Below, piece by piece: positions 38,469-47,213 of a stretch of DNA of 64,000 bases. The notes beneath the pieces were generated by a model that was not told where the DNA came from, ran no database searches, and saw nothing but the letters and a program-made list of their open reading frames with translations. This DNA comes from Hyphomonas sp. L-53-1-40 (GTDB taxonomy: Bacteria > Pseudomonadota > Alphaproteobacteria > Caulobacterales > Hyphomonadaceae). Position numbers and translations under genes: made by a program. The stretch covers positions 173,060 to 237,059 of the forward strand of contig NZ_AWFI01000016.1 in the NCBI RefSeq assembly GCF_000682775.1. Direction: 5' to 3'. How positions within the stretch are numbered: the stretch's first letter is position 1; each line of letters begins with the position of its first letter.

Positions 38469-39806
38469 ATGGACCGTCAGATCACCAGCTTCATTCGGGC
38501 CCTGCGCGCATCAGATGTGCGGGTATCAACCGGTGAGGCATTGGACGCGGCACGCGCTGTATCCGTCGCGGGCTATGCTGACCGCACCCTCCTGAAGGAT
38601 TCCCTCCGGTGCACGCTGGCCAAATCTCCGGATGAGGCCATTACGTTTGACGAGTTGTTCGATTCCTTTTTTGCCAAGCGAAATCTTTCGAGTGCGGACA
38701 AGTCTGACTCCGACGGCGATGCATCACGGGATTCACCCTCAGGCCAGCCTGACCCTGTCGAGTTGATGGATTCTGGAGATGAGGTCGCGATCGCGGCTGC
38801 ACTCGAGCGCGCCGCGGATGCCGTCGATGCGGACGACATCCGCTTTTCGACGCAAATTGCCTACTATGCCCAACAAATGCTCAAACAGATGGGTGGAGAG
38901 AAACTGCAGGAACGCATGATGCAGGCGTTCGATGAGCGCAGCGAGGAAGGCGAAGCTGAAGCTGAACGCCTGATCGAAATGCGACGTGAACTGACAAAGC
39001 GCGCGCGCGAGCGAGTCCAACGAAGCTATGATATTTTCGGCAAGGGCGAGACTGAACAGTTCCGCAATGAATTTGCGGAAAACAAGAAACTGTCGGCTAT
39101 TGAGTTGAGCGACATGGCGAGAATGAAAGTGCTGGTCGCACGGATCGCCAAGCGGCTTGCTGTGAAACACTCACGCCGGCGGCGAAAGAAAAATCGTGGC
39201 CAGCTCGACATACGCCGCACCATGCGCGCAAATGCTGGCGTTGATGGCGTGCCATTCAACGTTGTGTGGCGCCAGAAGAAGCGGGAGCGGCCCAAGATCG
39301 TCGTGATTTGCGACGTTTCCGGTTCCGTGGCCCGCTATGTTCGCTTTTTGCTGTTGTTGTTATGGTCCATGAAGGACGTCGTTCCGGACATGCATGCCTT
39401 TGCCTTTTCCAACAAGCTGGTCGAGGTGGACGATGTTCTGGAAGACAATCCCTTTGAGCACGCGATGGATATTATCATCCGTGTGGCCGGCATGGGGTCG
39501 ACGGACTATGGCCAGGCCTGGTCTGATTTGAAGAAAGATCACGAAGCGCTGGTCGATCGGCGAACAACCATCATCGTTCTTGGCGACGGCCGGTCGAACT
39601 ATGACGATCCACGAACAGATCTGTTCCGAGGCTGCGCCTCACGTGCCAAGCGTACCATCTGGCTAAATCCTGAGCCGCTGGCTGCGTGGGGCACAGGTGA
39701 CAGTGAAATCCCGCGCTACAGGCCCTATTGCTCGACCATGAGCCATGTCGCGACCCTCAGGGATCTTGAGCGCGCCGTAGATGACGTGCTGAGCGCGTAT
39801 TCCTGA
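38469..39806 (+). CDS. CoxE-like von Willebrand factor A domain protein
   Basis: 445 residues. N-terminal helical region, an acidic serine-rich linker (about 75-100), and a C-terminal VWA domain with the MIDAS motif CDVSGSVARY (D282, S284, S286), GSTDYGQAW and IVLGDGRSNY. The basic stretch HSRRRRKKNRGQLDIRRTMR precedes the domain, as in CoxE proteins. Partner of the MoxR ATPase 12 nt upstream. Followed by a strong bidirectional terminator. Confidence 0.93.
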   Translation: MDRQITSFIRALRASDVRVSTGEALDAARAVSVAGYADRTLLKDSLRCTLAKSPDEAITFDELFDSFFAKRNLSSADKSDSDGDASRDSPSGQPDPVELMDSGDEVAIAAALERAADAVDADDIRFSTQIAYYAQQMLKQMGGEKLQERMMQAFDERSEEGEAEAERLIEMRRELTKRARERVQRSYDIFGKGETEQFRNEFAENKKLSAIELSDMARMKVLVARIAKRLAVKHSRRRRKKNRGQLDIRRTMRANAGVDGVPFNVVWRQKKRERPKIVVICDVSGSVARYVRFLLLLLWSMKDVVPDMHAFAFSNKLVEVDDVLEDNPFEHAMDIIIRVAGMGSTDYGQAWSDLKKDHEALVDRRTTIIVLGDGRSNYDDPRTDLFRGCASRAKRTIWLNPEPLAAWGTGDSEIPRYRPYCSTMSHVATLRDLERAVDDVLSAYS

Positions 39807-39810
39807 ATCA

Positions 39811-39840
39811 AAAAACCCCAGCGCGATGGCTGGGGTTCTT
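39811..39840. terminator. Bidirectional terminator between CoxE-like and TPR genes
   Basis: Nine-base stem AACCCCAGC/GCTGGGGTT with a six-base loop; the minus strand reads straight into TTTTTT, so it best serves the TPR gene of the TonB cluster, while the plus strand has only CTTCATT. Confidence 0.82.
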
Positions 39841-39860
39841 CATTGGGTTCGATCTAACAA

Positions 39861-41264
39861 CTAAGAACGCTGTGCGCGGCATTCCGGTGTGTTGTTGAAC
39901 TTCTCCTGAGCCGCCTTCAGGCGCTCTGGCACAGTCTTGCAGTTTTCCGGGACATTCTCTTCACCCAGAACCGCGAGACGCTTACAGATCTTCGCTTCGT
40001 TCTCGACATTGAGATAAGCTGACTGGACTTCAAAACAGACCAGCGCATCAGCGGTGGCTTCTTCAGAGTCCATGAACTGCAGCCAGCTACGACCCGCGCG
40101 GTTACCGGCCTGGCGGAACGCTTCACGCGCGCCGGACCGATCTTCCCGCTCGTAGCGAGACTGGCCGATCATCACATAAGCCGTCGCACGATCCTTGAGG
40201 CCGCCCATCTTGAGTGCTTGCTGGAGCGCATCTTCTGTCTCCTCCCACTTCTGGAGGTCGGCATAGGACCGGCCGAGACGTTCGAGCATAGCGCCGCCAC
40301 CACCAGCATCAGCTGCCTGGCGGATGACCGGGATCGCCTTTTCGTGTTCACGAGCAACCTGGTAAAGGTTCGCAAGCAATTCGAGGTTTTTGAGAGACTT
40401 CGTCACCCGACCAGAATTCATTTCTTTCTCAAGAATTTGAGCGGCGTGGTAGGGCGCGTTGAAGCGGTTGTAAAAGTTCACAACCCGCATGATCTCGTCT
40501 TCCTTCGTCAGCAGGCCCGCCAGATACATGGCTTTCTGCACTTCAAAGGCTTTGCGCTCTTCATCGGCCGCAAAGTAGTTGCCGGCAATGGCGTCCCAAT
40601 ACTTCCGCTCTGTCGGATTGCGGACCAGAACTTCTTCCAGAACAGCCGCCAGCTTCGCTTTGTCGTCTACCGCGTTGTAGAGATAGATCAGCAGGTCATA
40701 GACTTCCTGTTTGTAGTTATTGCCGTCATCACGCTTGACTTCTTCGGTCCATTTGATGGCCGTGCGGAAATCATCGACGCGCTGGTACAGAACAGCAAGC
40801 TGCCATTTCTGCTGGCGGTCTGGCTTGCCGCCAGCCTGTTGCCACTTCTGCATGTATTCGAGCGACTTCTCGACGTTCTCATCCTGCAGGTAGATCTGGG
40901 CAATGTTGTAATAGGTTTGCGCGGCATCTTTCGCCGGGATGTAGCCCTTGTCGAGCGCCGACATCAGGTCGCGAATGGCGCCCTGACGATCTCCGCGTTC
41001 GATGTTGATATAGGCGGACAGTTTGAGAACTGCGCCTTCCTCGTAGCAATTGAGCTCCATCGCCTTCAGCTGGCCGAGAGCCTGTGCCGCGGCATTGAAG
41101 TCCTTGTTCGTCATCGCGGCCTGTTCGGCCTTCAGATAGGTTTCCCCGGTCTTAGATGAAAACTGAGTCTCTTCACAAGCCGCCTGCGCCATAGCGGCGC
41201 CGGCACCAAATGCTGCCATCATGCCGGCAAGAACGGCACCTTTCAGGGTAGCTTTAAATCCCAT
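39861..41264 (-). CDS. Exported TPR protein of the TonB2-like cluster
   Basis: 467 residues from the ATG behind GGAGAGGAA; the frame is open 160 nt further upstream but lacks support. Signal peptide (MGFKATLKGAVLAGMMAAFG, then AGAAMAQ). The rest is tetratricopeptide-like helices (for example AAQTYYNIAQIYLQDENVEK and RATAYVMIGQSRYEREDRSG). A C-terminal AQRS tail follows two cysteines. TPR proteins are the last component of TonB2 systems in Vibrio and relatives, where they aid TonB function. Here it lies about 200 nt after the second tonB, so it may have its own promoter. Confidence 0.88.
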   Translation of the reverse strand: MGFKATLKGAVLAGMMAAFGAGAAMAQAACEETQFSSKTGETYLKAEQAAMTNKDFNAAAQALGQLKAMELNCYEEGAVLKLSAYINIERGDRQGAIRDLMSALDKGYIPAKDAAQTYYNIAQIYLQDENVEKSLEYMQKWQQAGGKPDRQQKWQLAVLYQRVDDFRTAIKWTEEVKRDDGNNYKQEVYDLLIYLYNAVDDKAKLAAVLEEVLVRNPTERKYWDAIAGNYFAADEERKAFEVQKAMYLAGLLTKEDEIMRVVNFYNRFNAPYHAAQILEKEMNSGRVTKSLKNLELLANLYQVAREHEKAIPVIRQAADAGGGGAMLERLGRSYADLQKWEETEDALQQALKMGGLKDRATAYVMIGQSRYEREDRSGAREAFRQAGNRAGRSWLQFMDSEEATADALVCFEVQSAYLNVENEAKICKRLAVLGEENVPENCKTVPERLKAAQEKFNNTPECRAQRS

Positions 41265-41463
41265 AATTCCTCTCCTGTCCGCAGGGACCGCGGGGTTCAG
41301 CTCTTTCAACCGGAATTGACCGGTCGGATCAAGGACTTCCGCGCGCTTTATAAGGCTTTTTATGCTCGCGCGTCGTCCGAGTGTAAATCTGTTACGTTTC
41401 GTGCCGAATATGGGTGCAAGCGACACGTTGCGTCAACGATGTACTACAGGGTTTTAATGATTA

Positions 41464-42162
41464 TCACTCCTCATTAAGGCGGAATTCGAGCGGGTAACTC
41501 AGACCGCGCGATTCCTGTGCTTGTCCGTCAATGATTTGTGGCAGGAACTCTGCCCTGGAGACAGACCGACGGGCCTCCGATTCGAAACCTGAGGGCGTAC
41601 ATTCAGCGATAACATCAAAGGGCAGACCTCGAGCTGTCAGATTGAAGCGGACGACGCAATCACCTTCCAAGTTTCGTTTGGCCATCGCGCTCGGATACGC
41701 TGGCAATGGAGGCCAGACGGGCACAGGGGTTCGGTCACCGACGGGGCTTGATGTTGTAATGATGGGACCAAGGGACCCAACAGGTGTGCGCGTCGGCACG
41801 GCGCCAACATCCACGATGGCCGGCATACCCACGTCTGAAGATGACATCGTCACTTTCGGTGGAGGGGGAGGTGCTTTGGCCTCAATAGGCTCGAATATCG
41901 GACGATCTGGTCTCACCGGATCGTCCATCGGGTCCGCGTCGAATACGATCTTGTCCAAAATGCGCTCGGATGGCGTTGCCATCCTCACTTCCTCCACATG
42001 GATCAAATGGTTCATGATTGCGAACAAGCCAATTGTGACAGCGGCGGCAGGAATGACGGCCATGAGAAACCGACCGGGGTCGGATTTGATTGGAAGCCAT
42101 ATACGCCTTTCTTCGCCGAAGGCTAGCGCGGTTCCCGTGCTCGAATTCAAACTGGCTGCCAT
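41464..42162 (-). CDS. TonB-family protein, longer paralog
   Basis: 232 residues. A cytoplasmic N-terminus of about 30 residues, one membrane helix (about 32-52), a proline-rich periplasmic segment (PPPPPKVTMSS) and a C-terminal TonB domain (about 145-232) with PPLPAYPSAMAKRNLEGDC and ending YPLEFRLNEE. TonB transfers energy from ExbB/ExbD to outer-membrane receptors. It is clearly a paralog of the next gene upstream (C-terminal pattern YPLEF[RK]L), but it lies beyond a terminator with a Fur-like site, so it is probably expressed separately. Confidence 0.88.
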   Translation of the reverse strand: MAASLNSSTGTALAFGEERRIWLPIKSDPGRFLMAVIPAAAVTIGLFAIMNHLIHVEEVRMATPSERILDKIVFDADPMDDPVRPDRPIFEPIEAKAPPPPPKVTMSSSDVGMPAIVDVGAVPTRTPVGSLGPIITTSSPVGDRTPVPVWPPLPAYPSAMAKRNLEGDCVVRFNLTARGLPFDVIAECTPSGFESEARRSVSRAEFLPQIIDGQAQESRGLSYPLEFRLNEE

Positions 42163-42181
42163 TTCACTCCCTCCACTTTTT

Positions 42182-42200
42182 GTTACTTTATATCATTACC
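42182..42200 (-). promoter_or_regulatory. Fur-box-like site before the second tonB
   Basis: On the minus strand this 19-mer matches the E. coli Fur consensus at 13 of 19 positions by hand alignment. It is 20 nt before the ATG of the longer tonB paralog, in an A/T-rich gap. Iron control of TonB is common; whether this organism uses Fur, RirA or Irr is not known from the window. Confidence 0.35.
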
Positions 42201-42247
42201 ATTCCCTAACGGCAAGCAAAAGCTTTTTGGCGACACAATCCGGAATC

Positions 42248-42274
42248 AAAAAGGGCGCTCCTTGGAGCACCCTT
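42248..42274 (-). terminator. Terminator after first tonB
   Basis: Minus strand: AAGGG-T-GCTC, short loop, GAGC-G-CCCTT, then TTTTT. It ends the DUF3450-to-TonB transcript before the second tonB gene. Confidence 0.78.
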
Positions 42275-42299
42275 CTAAAGTTTCGTCGTCGAACGAGCC

Positions 42300-42926
42300 T
42301 TAGTCGGCCAGTTTGAATTCCAATGGATATACCACGTTGCGACGCTCAGCCGCTTTGCCGCGAATGATCTTCGGAGCAAATTCAACCTTGCTGACAGCCC
42401 GCTCTGCTTCCCGCTTGAAGACACTGTCTGTGCAAGTGGCAGAGATGTTGTACGGACGACCGCGTGTATCCACATCGAAGCGAACATCACAGCTACCTTC
42501 CGTGCCGCGCTCTGCCGCTCGTTGCGGATAAGACGGGGCTGGCGGACGGATTGGCTGGGCATCCCGGTCAGAAATTGCAACCGGGTCGATTGCCAGAGAG
42601 TTCATCCGGCCAAGGTTCAGATCCGTCGGCGCAGCGCCCTCAATACGGGGCGTTGGCAGATTGATCTGAGACTTGGTTGCCGAAACTTTTGGAGGTGGAG
42701 GCGGCTTCTGTGCGGAATCGATCCGCTTCGGCTTCGAGCGCTGACGCACCCGGACATCGGCATCCTGCTGTTGTGGCGTAATCGCCGACAGGACCCGCTG
42801 TTCGCTCTGATCAAGTTTCACCTCTTTCACACTGATGAGATAACTCATCATCATGAAGAGTGCGTACACGATCGGAATAGCGATACCGAGTGCAATCAAG
42901 AGGCGAAGAAAAGGATTATTTAGCAT
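42300..42926 (-). CDS. TonB-family protein of the TonB2-like operon
   Basis: 208 residues. Almost no cytoplasmic tail, one membrane helix (about 8-30), basic/proline-rich segment (SKPKRIDSAQKPPPPPKV), C-terminal TonB domain (about 125-208) with PPAPSYPQRAAERGTEGSC, ending YPLEFKLAD. It starts 11 nt after the second exbD, so it is in the main operon. Short TonBs with small C-terminal domains are usual for TonB2 systems. Confidence 0.92.
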   Translation of the reverse strand: MLNNPFLRLLIALGIAIPIVYALFMMMSYLISVKEVKLDQSEQRVLSAITPQQQDADVRVRQRSKPKRIDSAQKPPPPPKVSATKSQINLPTPRIEGAAPTDLNLGRMNSLAIDPVAISDRDAQPIRPPAPSYPQRAAERGTEGSCDVRFDVDTRGRPYNISATCTDSVFKREAERAVSKVEFAPKIIRGKAAERRNVVYPLEFKLAD

Positions 42927-42937
42927 GTGAATGTCTC

Positions 42938-43357
42938 CTATTCTCTCGACGCCGACACGTCGATCACGGTCGAACCATCAAGCTTGTTGATGGTCTCCAT
43001 GAGGTCGACGAGCACTTCAGCTTCTGAAGCTACATCGGCTTGAATGACAATCTTACCACGAGGATTGTCTTCACGCATCTGTTTCAGCGTAAAGGACACC
43101 TCATCTGGCGAGACTTCCTTCTTGTCGATGTAGATCTGGCTTTCAGCATTGATCGCAACCAGGATCGCAAGCGGCTTGGCGATTGCCTTGTTGTCCACTT
43201 CGGGCCGGACGATGTCGACGCCGGGCTCCTTGATGAACTGAGCCGTAACAATGAAGAAGATCAGCAGGATGAAGACCACATCCAGCATTGGAGTGAGGTT
43301 TACATCATCCTCAGCTCCTCCACCGCCGGCCATCGATTGACGTTTTCTGCGTGCCAT
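42938..43357 (-). CDS. ExbD/TolR biopolymer transport protein, copy 2
   Basis: 139 residues. A membrane helix (about 20-42) carries the proton-path aspartate in NLTPMLDVVFILLIFFIVT, followed by a periplasmic domain (to ETINKLDGSTVIDVSA). With ExbB it uses the proton gradient to energise TonB. The TM segment is nearly identical to that of the adjacent paralog while the periplasmic domains differ. Spacing to both neighbours is 11 nt. Confidence 0.95.
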   Translation of the reverse strand: MARRKRQSMAGGGGAEDDVNLTPMLDVVFILLIFFIVTAQFIKEPGVDIVRPEVDNKAIAKPLAILVAINAESQIYIDKKEVSPDEVSFTLKQMREDNPRGKIVIQADVASEAEVLVDLMETINKLDGSTVIDVSASRE

Positions 43358-43368
43358 GCGGTGCTCCT

Positions 43369-43785
43369 CTACTCTGTCTGCGACAGGACAAGGTTAACCC
43401 CTGTCGTGTAGCCAGCGTTATAGGCGGCGTCCCGGATAAGGACGATTACCCCGTTTCTCGACTTCGGATGAGCCTGGATCACCACCTGGCTTTCCGGGTT
43501 CTCGGCCCGCACGCGCTCAATATTGGCACGAACAGATCCGATGTCAGTGACGCGGCCATTGACCGTGATCAGGTTCGACTCGTCGATATAAATCAGGATA
43601 GCCGGAACTTGCGGCTGGTCCTGCTGATCTGGCGAAGGCGGAGGCGGAGGCTCAAGGCCGATCGTCTCTTCCTGGGCAAAAGTCGAGGTCACGATGAAGA
43701 AGATCAGCAGGATGAAGACCACGTCCAACATGGGCGTGAGGTCAACATTCGCCTCTTCCGGTGCTCTGTGTGTACGTCCTCGCAT
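43369..43785 (-). CDS. ExbD/TolR biopolymer transport protein, copy 1
   Basis: 138 residues. DLTPMLDVVFILLIFFIVTS with the essential aspartate, then a periplasmic domain with a PPPPPSPDQQDQPQ linker absent from copy 2. The start shares one base with the ExbB stop (TGATG), implying coupled translation with ExbB. The two ExbD proteins may form a heterodimer. Confidence 0.95.
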   Translation of the reverse strand: MRGRTHRAPEEANVDLTPMLDVVFILLIFFIVTSTFAQEETIGLEPPPPPSPDQQDQPQVPAILIYIDESNLITVNGRVTDIGSVRANIERVRAENPESQVVIQAHPKSRNGVIVLIRDAAYNAGYTTGVNLVLSQTE

Positions 43786-44294
43786 CAGCTAATCTCCATC
43801 GCATCTTCGACCTGCTGGACCGAGCGGTTAACGCGGCGGTCCATACCGGACGTGAATAGAATGCCTGAGAGCGAGGCGACCATACCTGCCATCGTGGGGA
43901 TCGTTGCACGAGACACACCGGCCGACATGGCCTTTGCGTCTGCACCGCTGGTGATCGCCATGATGTCGAACACTGCAACCATTCCGGTCACGGTGCCCAG
44001 CAGGCCGAGCAGTGGCGCAAGCGCCACCATTGCCTTGGTCAGCTGGACATTCTGTTCCGCTTTCATACGGACTTCGGATACCAGCTTGTCTTTTACCCAG
44101 TGCGCGAGTGTGGATTTCCGGTCGGAGCGCGAACGCCACTCCGCAATCGCATCGGCGGCTACCTGCTTATGTGCGAACCTGAAATAGAACACGCGTTCCA
44201 AAATCAGGCCCCACATGAAGAATGTTGCAAGCATAATGACCAGCAACACTGGACCGCCACGATCGAGGAAAGCCTGTAAGTCTGCAAAACCCAT
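43785..44294 (-). CDS. ExbB/TolQ-type proton channel, short
   Basis: 169 residues, MotA/TolQ/ExbB family. A first membrane helix (about 13-32, GGPVLLVIMLATFFMWGLIL), then two more in MVALAPLLGLLGTVTGMVAVF and TIPTMAGMVASLSGILFTSG. It has no long N-terminal extension, matching ExbB2. Located 35 nt after the TtpC-like gene. Confidence 0.95.
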   Translation of the reverse strand: MGFADLQAFLDRGGPVLLVIMLATFFMWGLILERVFYFRFAHKQVAADAIAEWRSRSDRKSTLAHWVKDKLVSEVRMKAEQNVQLTKAMVALAPLLGLLGTVTGMVAVFDIMAITSGADAKAMSAGVSRATIPTMAGMVASLSGILFTSGMDRRVNRSVQQVEDAMEIS

Positions 44295-44329
44295 ATCGGG
44301 TTACTCCTCGGGTGTACGAGGGGGATGGC

Positions 44330-45727
44330 TTACGCCATCGCCCCGCGCGTGGATTCCGCTTTCTCGGCGACCAGGCCAGCAGCCTGCTCGTCAAGCATCT
44401 GCTGGTTGCCGCGTGCCATTGCGGACACGACTGCATGGACCAGGAGAAGCGGGATAGCCGCCACGAGACCGAACACGGTCGTCATAAGGGCAACGGAGAT
44501 ACCACCGGCCATCAGCTTCGGATCGCCGGCACCGTAGATGGTGATCGACGTAAAGGTGATGATCATACCGATAACGGTACCGAGAAGACCGAGCAGAGGT
44601 GCAACAGCAGCAAGCACTTTGATGATGTCATTGAAACGCTCGATGCGTGGGCTCTCGCGCAGGATCTGTTCGTCCAGTTTGAGTTCCAGCGTCTCGATGT
44701 CGTTCTGCTTGTTTTGCTCATAAGCTTCGAACACGCGAGCCAGTGGGTTGCCGTCGCCAGCCTGACGGGTTTTCGCCGTCTTGCGCATGGCTCCGCCCAT
44801 CGTGAAGAGCGTGAACATCTTGTAGAGACCGAGCAGCAGTCCAACAGCCAGAAGCGCCATGATAACAGCACCAACAGGGCCACCCTGCTTCAGGCGATCG
44901 CCGAATTCTGGCAGGTCGCCCAGAATGCCGAACAAGTTACCCTTGGATGGGTCAACCGGCGCACGAACGATTTGGTCCGGGCCCGCTTTGACAAGGCTGT
45001 TCATCGAAGACGCGAAAGCACCGGAAGGCTGCTTTTTGAACGCTTGGAGGAACGTGTCTCCATTGTCTTTTTTCTTCACTTCAACAAACTTTGTGCCGTC
45101 TACGGTCGCCGCGGTGAAGACGCCAACGCGCATCACTTCAGCTTCAGCGTTTGACGCATCCGGACCAATGCCATCAACCATTGCGGTGAACGACTTTACT
45201 TCGGACTGAGCAACCATTTCCTGGATCATGGCTTCCGGAAGACGCTCAAGTTGCGCGCGGTTCGGAAGCGTACGAGCCTCAGCGATTTCAGCGATGCCCT
45301 CGACGCGGCCCTGATAATCGAAGTTGGCGAAGGAGTTCGCAATTTCCGGCATGGTTTCGCCAGCTGCGGACCGGAACTGACCAAGCAGTTCCTGGAAGTC
45401 ACCTGCCTGCTCAGAAACCTGAGCTTCGAGGTCAGCAAGCGTTGCCTCGTTGGCATCAAACTGAGCGCTCAGAGCGCGGCCGCGAGATTCTGCAGCCGCA
45501 AGAGCGCCACGGGCGTCCGCCATCTTCTGGGATTGAGCTGCAGTATCAGCCTGGAATTCCCGCAGGCGCTGCTGGTCTTCAGCAGACATCTGGCTGGAGT
45601 CCTGACGGACTTTGGCAAGAACATCCTGGAGCGATTGAGCGGAGGCCGGAGCGGACACCGCGATTGAGCCGAGGCCGAGCAGCGTAGCTGCACCGAGAGC
45701 CTTCAGCGAGGAATTGAACTTCAACAT
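44330..45727 (-). CDS. TtpC-like large ExbB-family protein
   Basis: 465 residues. Signal peptide (ends SAPASA), a long periplasmic coiled-coil region (about 35-150), an intermediate domain (about 150-270), and a C-terminal MotA/TolQ/ExbB channel domain (about 280-460) with AAVAPLLGLLGTVIGMIITF and ALMTTVFGLVAAIPLLLVHA. This architecture matches TtpC, the extra component of TonB2 systems, which relays energy with ExbB2/ExbD2/TonB2. It is 33 nt after the DUF3450 gene. Confidence 0.92.
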   Translation of the reverse strand: MLKFNSSLKALGAATLLGLGSIAVSAPASAQSLQDVLAKVRQDSSQMSAEDQQRLREFQADTAAQSQKMADARGALAAAESRGRALSAQFDANEATLADLEAQVSEQAGDFQELLGQFRSAAGETMPEIANSFANFDYQGRVEGIAEIAEARTLPNRAQLERLPEAMIQEMVAQSEVKSFTAMVDGIGPDASNAEAEVMRVGVFTAATVDGTKFVEVKKKDNGDTFLQAFKKQPSGAFASSMNSLVKAGPDQIVRAPVDPSKGNLFGILGDLPEFGDRLKQGGPVGAVIMALLAVGLLLGLYKMFTLFTMGGAMRKTAKTRQAGDGNPLARVFEAYEQNKQNDIETLELKLDEQILRESPRIERFNDIIKVLAAVAPLLGLLGTVIGMIITFTSITIYGAGDPKLMAGGISVALMTTVFGLVAAIPLLLVHAVVSAMARGNQQMLDEQAAGLVAEKAESTRGAMA

Positions 45728-45760
45728 TATATTACCTCTTAATTCTCTGGTGCCTGCCGA

Positions 45761-46528
45761 CTACTCGACGGAGAACTTCTGAACCGGGGCGAACAGAACG
45801 TCTTGCTGGGCTTTTGCCTGTGCAACGCGGATCGCCTTGTCGATATCGGCAGCATAACCGCCCTTGATCTCTTCCCACTCACCGGTCGTGCGGTTGTACC
45901 GAGCAGCGTCGCCGTTTGGCGCAGCATAAACGAGCGCAACGCGCCCATACAGGAACATGTCCACCGTGGTCGGGTTACCGTCCAGCGTGATCTCTTCCTG
46001 CCAGGTGCTGATCGTGCGGCCGTATTCCATTTCCGCCTGATAGGCGTCCATGATCAGGCGATACTGTTCAGCTGGCGTGACGTTCGGCGTTTCCATGACC
46101 GCGTCGAGGCCTTCAAGACGCGTCGTGCGTTCTTCCTGCTTGAATGGGAGGTCAGCAGCAACGAATGCCTTCAGGTTTTCGATCATTTCGAGAAGCATCG
46201 GAACCGTCTGGGCCGTGATGTCGTCGATAGAGCCGAGTTGCTCAGTCAGAGATTCGATCTCTTCTTCCTGACTTTTCACAACGAGCGCCTGTTGCTTGGC
46301 GTACAGGTCAGCTGCGTCACGGCGCTGAAGCAGGGAGCGGTATTCACGCACCATGTCCGTACGCTCATCGTCCAGCTGGTTGATCTGATCTTGAACTTGC
46401 TCGGCGCGCCGGGTGGCCTGCTCGCCGGTATTGAGCGCTTCGCGCAATTGGGCCTGGGCCGGCATGGCCAAGCCCGCAATCAGCGCAGCGGCGAGAACGC
46501 CGCGAGCTGGTGACAGAAGTTTCTTCAT
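45761..46528 (-). CDS. DUF3450 exported coiled-coil protein
   Basis: 255 residues with a signal peptide (MKKLLSPARGVLAAALIAGL, then AMPAQA) and long coiled coil (about 28-110), followed by a C-terminal domain with YGRTISTWQEEITLDGNPTT, then VDMFLYGRVALVYAAPNG. This matches DUF3450, which heads TonB2-type operons in many proteobacteria. It is first gene of the operon here. Role as a periplasmic partner of TtpC is inferred. Confidence 0.92.
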   Translation of the reverse strand: MKKLLSPARGVLAAALIAGLAMPAQAQLREALNTGEQATRRAEQVQDQINQLDDERTDMVREYRSLLQRRDAADLYAKQQALVVKSQEEEIESLTEQLGSIDDITAQTVPMLLEMIENLKAFVAADLPFKQEERTTRLEGLDAVMETPNVTPAEQYRLIMDAYQAEMEYGRTISTWQEEITLDGNPTTVDMFLYGRVALVYAAPNGDAARYNRTTGEWEEIKGGYAADIDKAIRVAQAKAQQDVLFAPVQKFSVE

Positions 46529-46935
46529 GAGGTTTGCCTCTCACTCTCCAAACGGTCGCGCAGGTATTGCGCGTAAAAATCGACAGTCAGGCGCCCTGCT
46601 CATGAGGACGTCCCGGTTTCAATGCCATGGCCACACACACAATTGGCCTGGTAGTCTAGTGGAAGGCGAAAGGCGTAGAGACGCCCGACCTCTCCCCTGA
46701 GCTTTGGAGCGTGGGCCGCTCTCTGTTTATACCCTTTGCCACTCAGACGCCGGGTACGCAACGCCCTTACTTTTGATCCTCAAGGCTAACAACCCTGAAT
46801 TCGGGGATCAATAAGATGCTTTACGATTCAGTAAGGAAAATATCGGGCGCACGCCTATTGGCAACCGGCGTGATACAGTAACGATCAAATTTGTCTCGCG
46901 TTGTCTTCCCGCATGGTCGGCGATCTGGAAGACGA
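46529..46935. other. Non-coding gap upstream of the TonB2-like operon
   Basis: About 400 nt with no convincing gene. It should hold the promoter and leader of the DUF3450 operon (minus strand) and the 3' trailer of the tRNA. A seven-base inverted repeat (GTCTTCC/GGAAGAC, about 46903-46933) just after the tRNA 3' end may help end its transcript but has no T-tract. Confidence 0.6.
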
Positions 46936-47010
46936 TGGCTGGGGTGCCAGGATTCGAACCTGGGAATGCCGATACCAAAAACCGGTGCCTTACCACTTGG
47001 CGACACCCCA
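46936..47010 (-). tRNA. tRNA-Gln (anticodon TTG)
   Basis: 75 bases including an encoded CCA end. Minus strand: acceptor TGGGGTG pairs with CACCCCA; D-arm GCCAAGTGGTAAGGC; anticodon stem CCGGT/ATCGG with loop TTTTGGT, giving anticodon TTG (positions 34-36); T-arm with GGTTCGAATCC. This is the standard bacterial glutamine tRNA reading CAA (and CAG by wobble). Confidence 0.97.
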
Positions 47011-47213
47011 ATGAAGGCGCCGAGATAGCCACTCTTGCCGTTGCTGGCAACACCCGATCTCATCCTTAGCAGCGGATTTGTGCAGGGAACGCGATGATCG
47101 GCGACAATTTCACAGGCGCTGAAATGCTCGCCTTTACTTTTTATCGATAATCGGCAATATCGTTTTACAGAAAGACACGACTCCCAGACCGTGTGCATGG
47201 AGACCGTTCATAC

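Noticed and set aside
41454..41478. TTAATGA/TCATTAA inverted repeat near the end of the second tonB, considered as a Fur box or terminator
   Set aside because: It overlaps the coding end of tonB, is 200 nt from the next start, and lacks a T-tract; the evidence is too thin.
46650..46720. Stretch resembling a tRNA D-arm (TAGTCTAGTGG) near the real tRNA-Gln
   Set aside because: No matching acceptor, anticodon or T-arm could be folded around it.
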